Shown here piece by piece: positions 63,321 through 64,000 of a stretch of 64,000 nucleotides of DNA. Source of the DNA: Sycon ciliatum (taxonomy: Eukaryota; Porifera; Calcarea; Leucosolenida; Sycettidae); NCBI RefSeq assembly GCF_964019385.1, contig NC_088645.1, positions 17,538,180 to 17,602,179 of the forward strand, read 5' to 3'. The translations under genes were made by a program, and so were the position numbers. Numbering within the stretch: position 1 is the first letter of the stretch; each line of letters begins with the position of its first letter. The notes beneath the pieces are model-generated. The model had not been told where the DNA came from and ran no database searches. It worked only from the letters and a program-made list of their open reading frames with translations.

Positions 63321-63379
63321 AACGGGCTCACTGGTGGGAGCATTGATTGATATAGCTTTGGTATTAATGTTGTCAAGCT

Positions 63380-63740
63380 GACGGTCTGCCCAAGTGTACC
63401 CTATTTGGGGGGCTCTCTGCAACTCGACCTCAGCACGGCCGACGCAAGCGCTGGCGGGATGTGGTTGTGGACGACTTCAACCGCATTCATCCACCTGTCC
63501 TGGAGAAGGAATGGTTCGACACTGCCTAGAACCGCTTGGAGTGGAGGGGGGTCATCCACCGTCGTCCTCAACCTCGTGATGTCTCCGCCGAGCCAGAGTA
63601 TTGTTGTGCTTGAGGGAAGACGTGTCGCCGCCCCGGCGATCTCAAGCGCCACGAACCTTTCTGCCAGTTGCCGCCGAATTAGTCCTTTCGCGATCATTGC
63701 CTACGGCATTGGGCAAGTTCAAGGTTCAAATGGGGAAAGA
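63380..63740 (+). mobile_element. second LINE 3' fragment with zinc-finger C-terminus (D unit)
   Basis: Counterpart of 40474-40830, with KRWRDVVVDDFNRIHPPVL, the Trp restored where the C copy has a stop, but a new TAG replacing the Gln of TAQNR near 63526. Hairpin TGCC-TAC-GGCA near 63698-63708. Confidence 0.65.
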
Positions 63741-63897
63741 CAAAGCGAAGTGGGGCTCACCCGAGGACAGGAGCTCGAGACGCAGCACTACTGAAGAGTG
63801 AAGTAGACGAACCACACACTGTATGCAGACCAACCGCACAAACCAAGCAGGGTGCAAACGCACACAGCTAAATCAGAGTGAATCTCACACGGCTTCC

Positions 63898-64000
63898 AGG
63901 TGTGTGTGTGTGTGTACATGTGTATGTGCGTGTGTGTGTACATGTGCGTGTGTGCGCGTGAGTGTGTATATTTGTGTGCGTGTGTATACGTGTGCGAGTG
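63898..64000. repeat. degenerate GT-rich tract at window end
   Basis: Counterpart of 40995-41240. The duplicated unit continues past the window, so a further receptor gene may follow on the minus strand beyond 64000. Confidence 0.75.

Overview
The window looks like a piece of an early-branching marine animal genome, most likely a sponge or a cnidarian; this is an inference. Intron-containing genes encode calcium-binding EGF modules on phase 1-1 exons (a metazoan habit). Surrounding sequence is crowded with LINEs, SINEs with tRNA-like heads, MITEs and microsatellites. No bacterial operon structure or rRNA was seen.

The core is a tandem family of four single-pass receptor genes (here A, B, C, D), all on the minus strand between 8278 and about 60.8 kb. 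Each has a hydrophobic leader, a cysteine-bearing ectodomain of about 170-185 aa that I do not recognise, calcium-binding EGF modules (A 3, B 7 plus one damaged, C 4, D 4 plus one wrecked), one transmembrane helix and a cytoplasmic tail rich in tyrosine motifs. All proposed exons join in phase 1. Predicted lengths are A 695 aa (complete), B at least about 748, C about 516 and D about 514 aa. For B-D the initiator exon was not found. Genes C and D, with their flanks, are close tandem duplicates (units about 28.7-41.2 kb and 41.3 kb to past the window end). B and its upstream flank are a more distant copy.

Layout: 1-1.7 kb, MITE-like inverted-repeat elements. 1.7-5.1 kb, a decayed reverse-transcriptase element. 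5.1-8.2 kb, unannotated DNA with MITEs. 8.3-11.7 kb, gene A, with a 941-bp TA-flanked element just upstream. 12.7-15.9 kb, no gene seen. 15.9-26.3 kb, gene B. 26.4-29.9 kb, duplicated flank with SINEs. 29.9-37.9 kb, gene C. 38-42.5 kb, duplicated flank with a 34-bp minisatellite and GT-tailed LINE ends. 42.6-60.8 kb, gene D, inflated by a nested pair of LINEs (43.6-50.9 kb) and a third LINE (54.0-56.0 kb). 60.8-64 kb, the next duplicated flank.

The C/D duplication acts as a built-in empty-site control: it dates several insertions, gives target-site duplications, and shows exon loss, exon decay and tail-motif change between paralogs. A tandem, fast-changing family of transmembrane receptors with ITIM/ITSM-like tails suggests self/non-self recognition or innate immunity; that function is inference only. 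Exon borders come from hand-read splice sites and frame closure, without transcript data.
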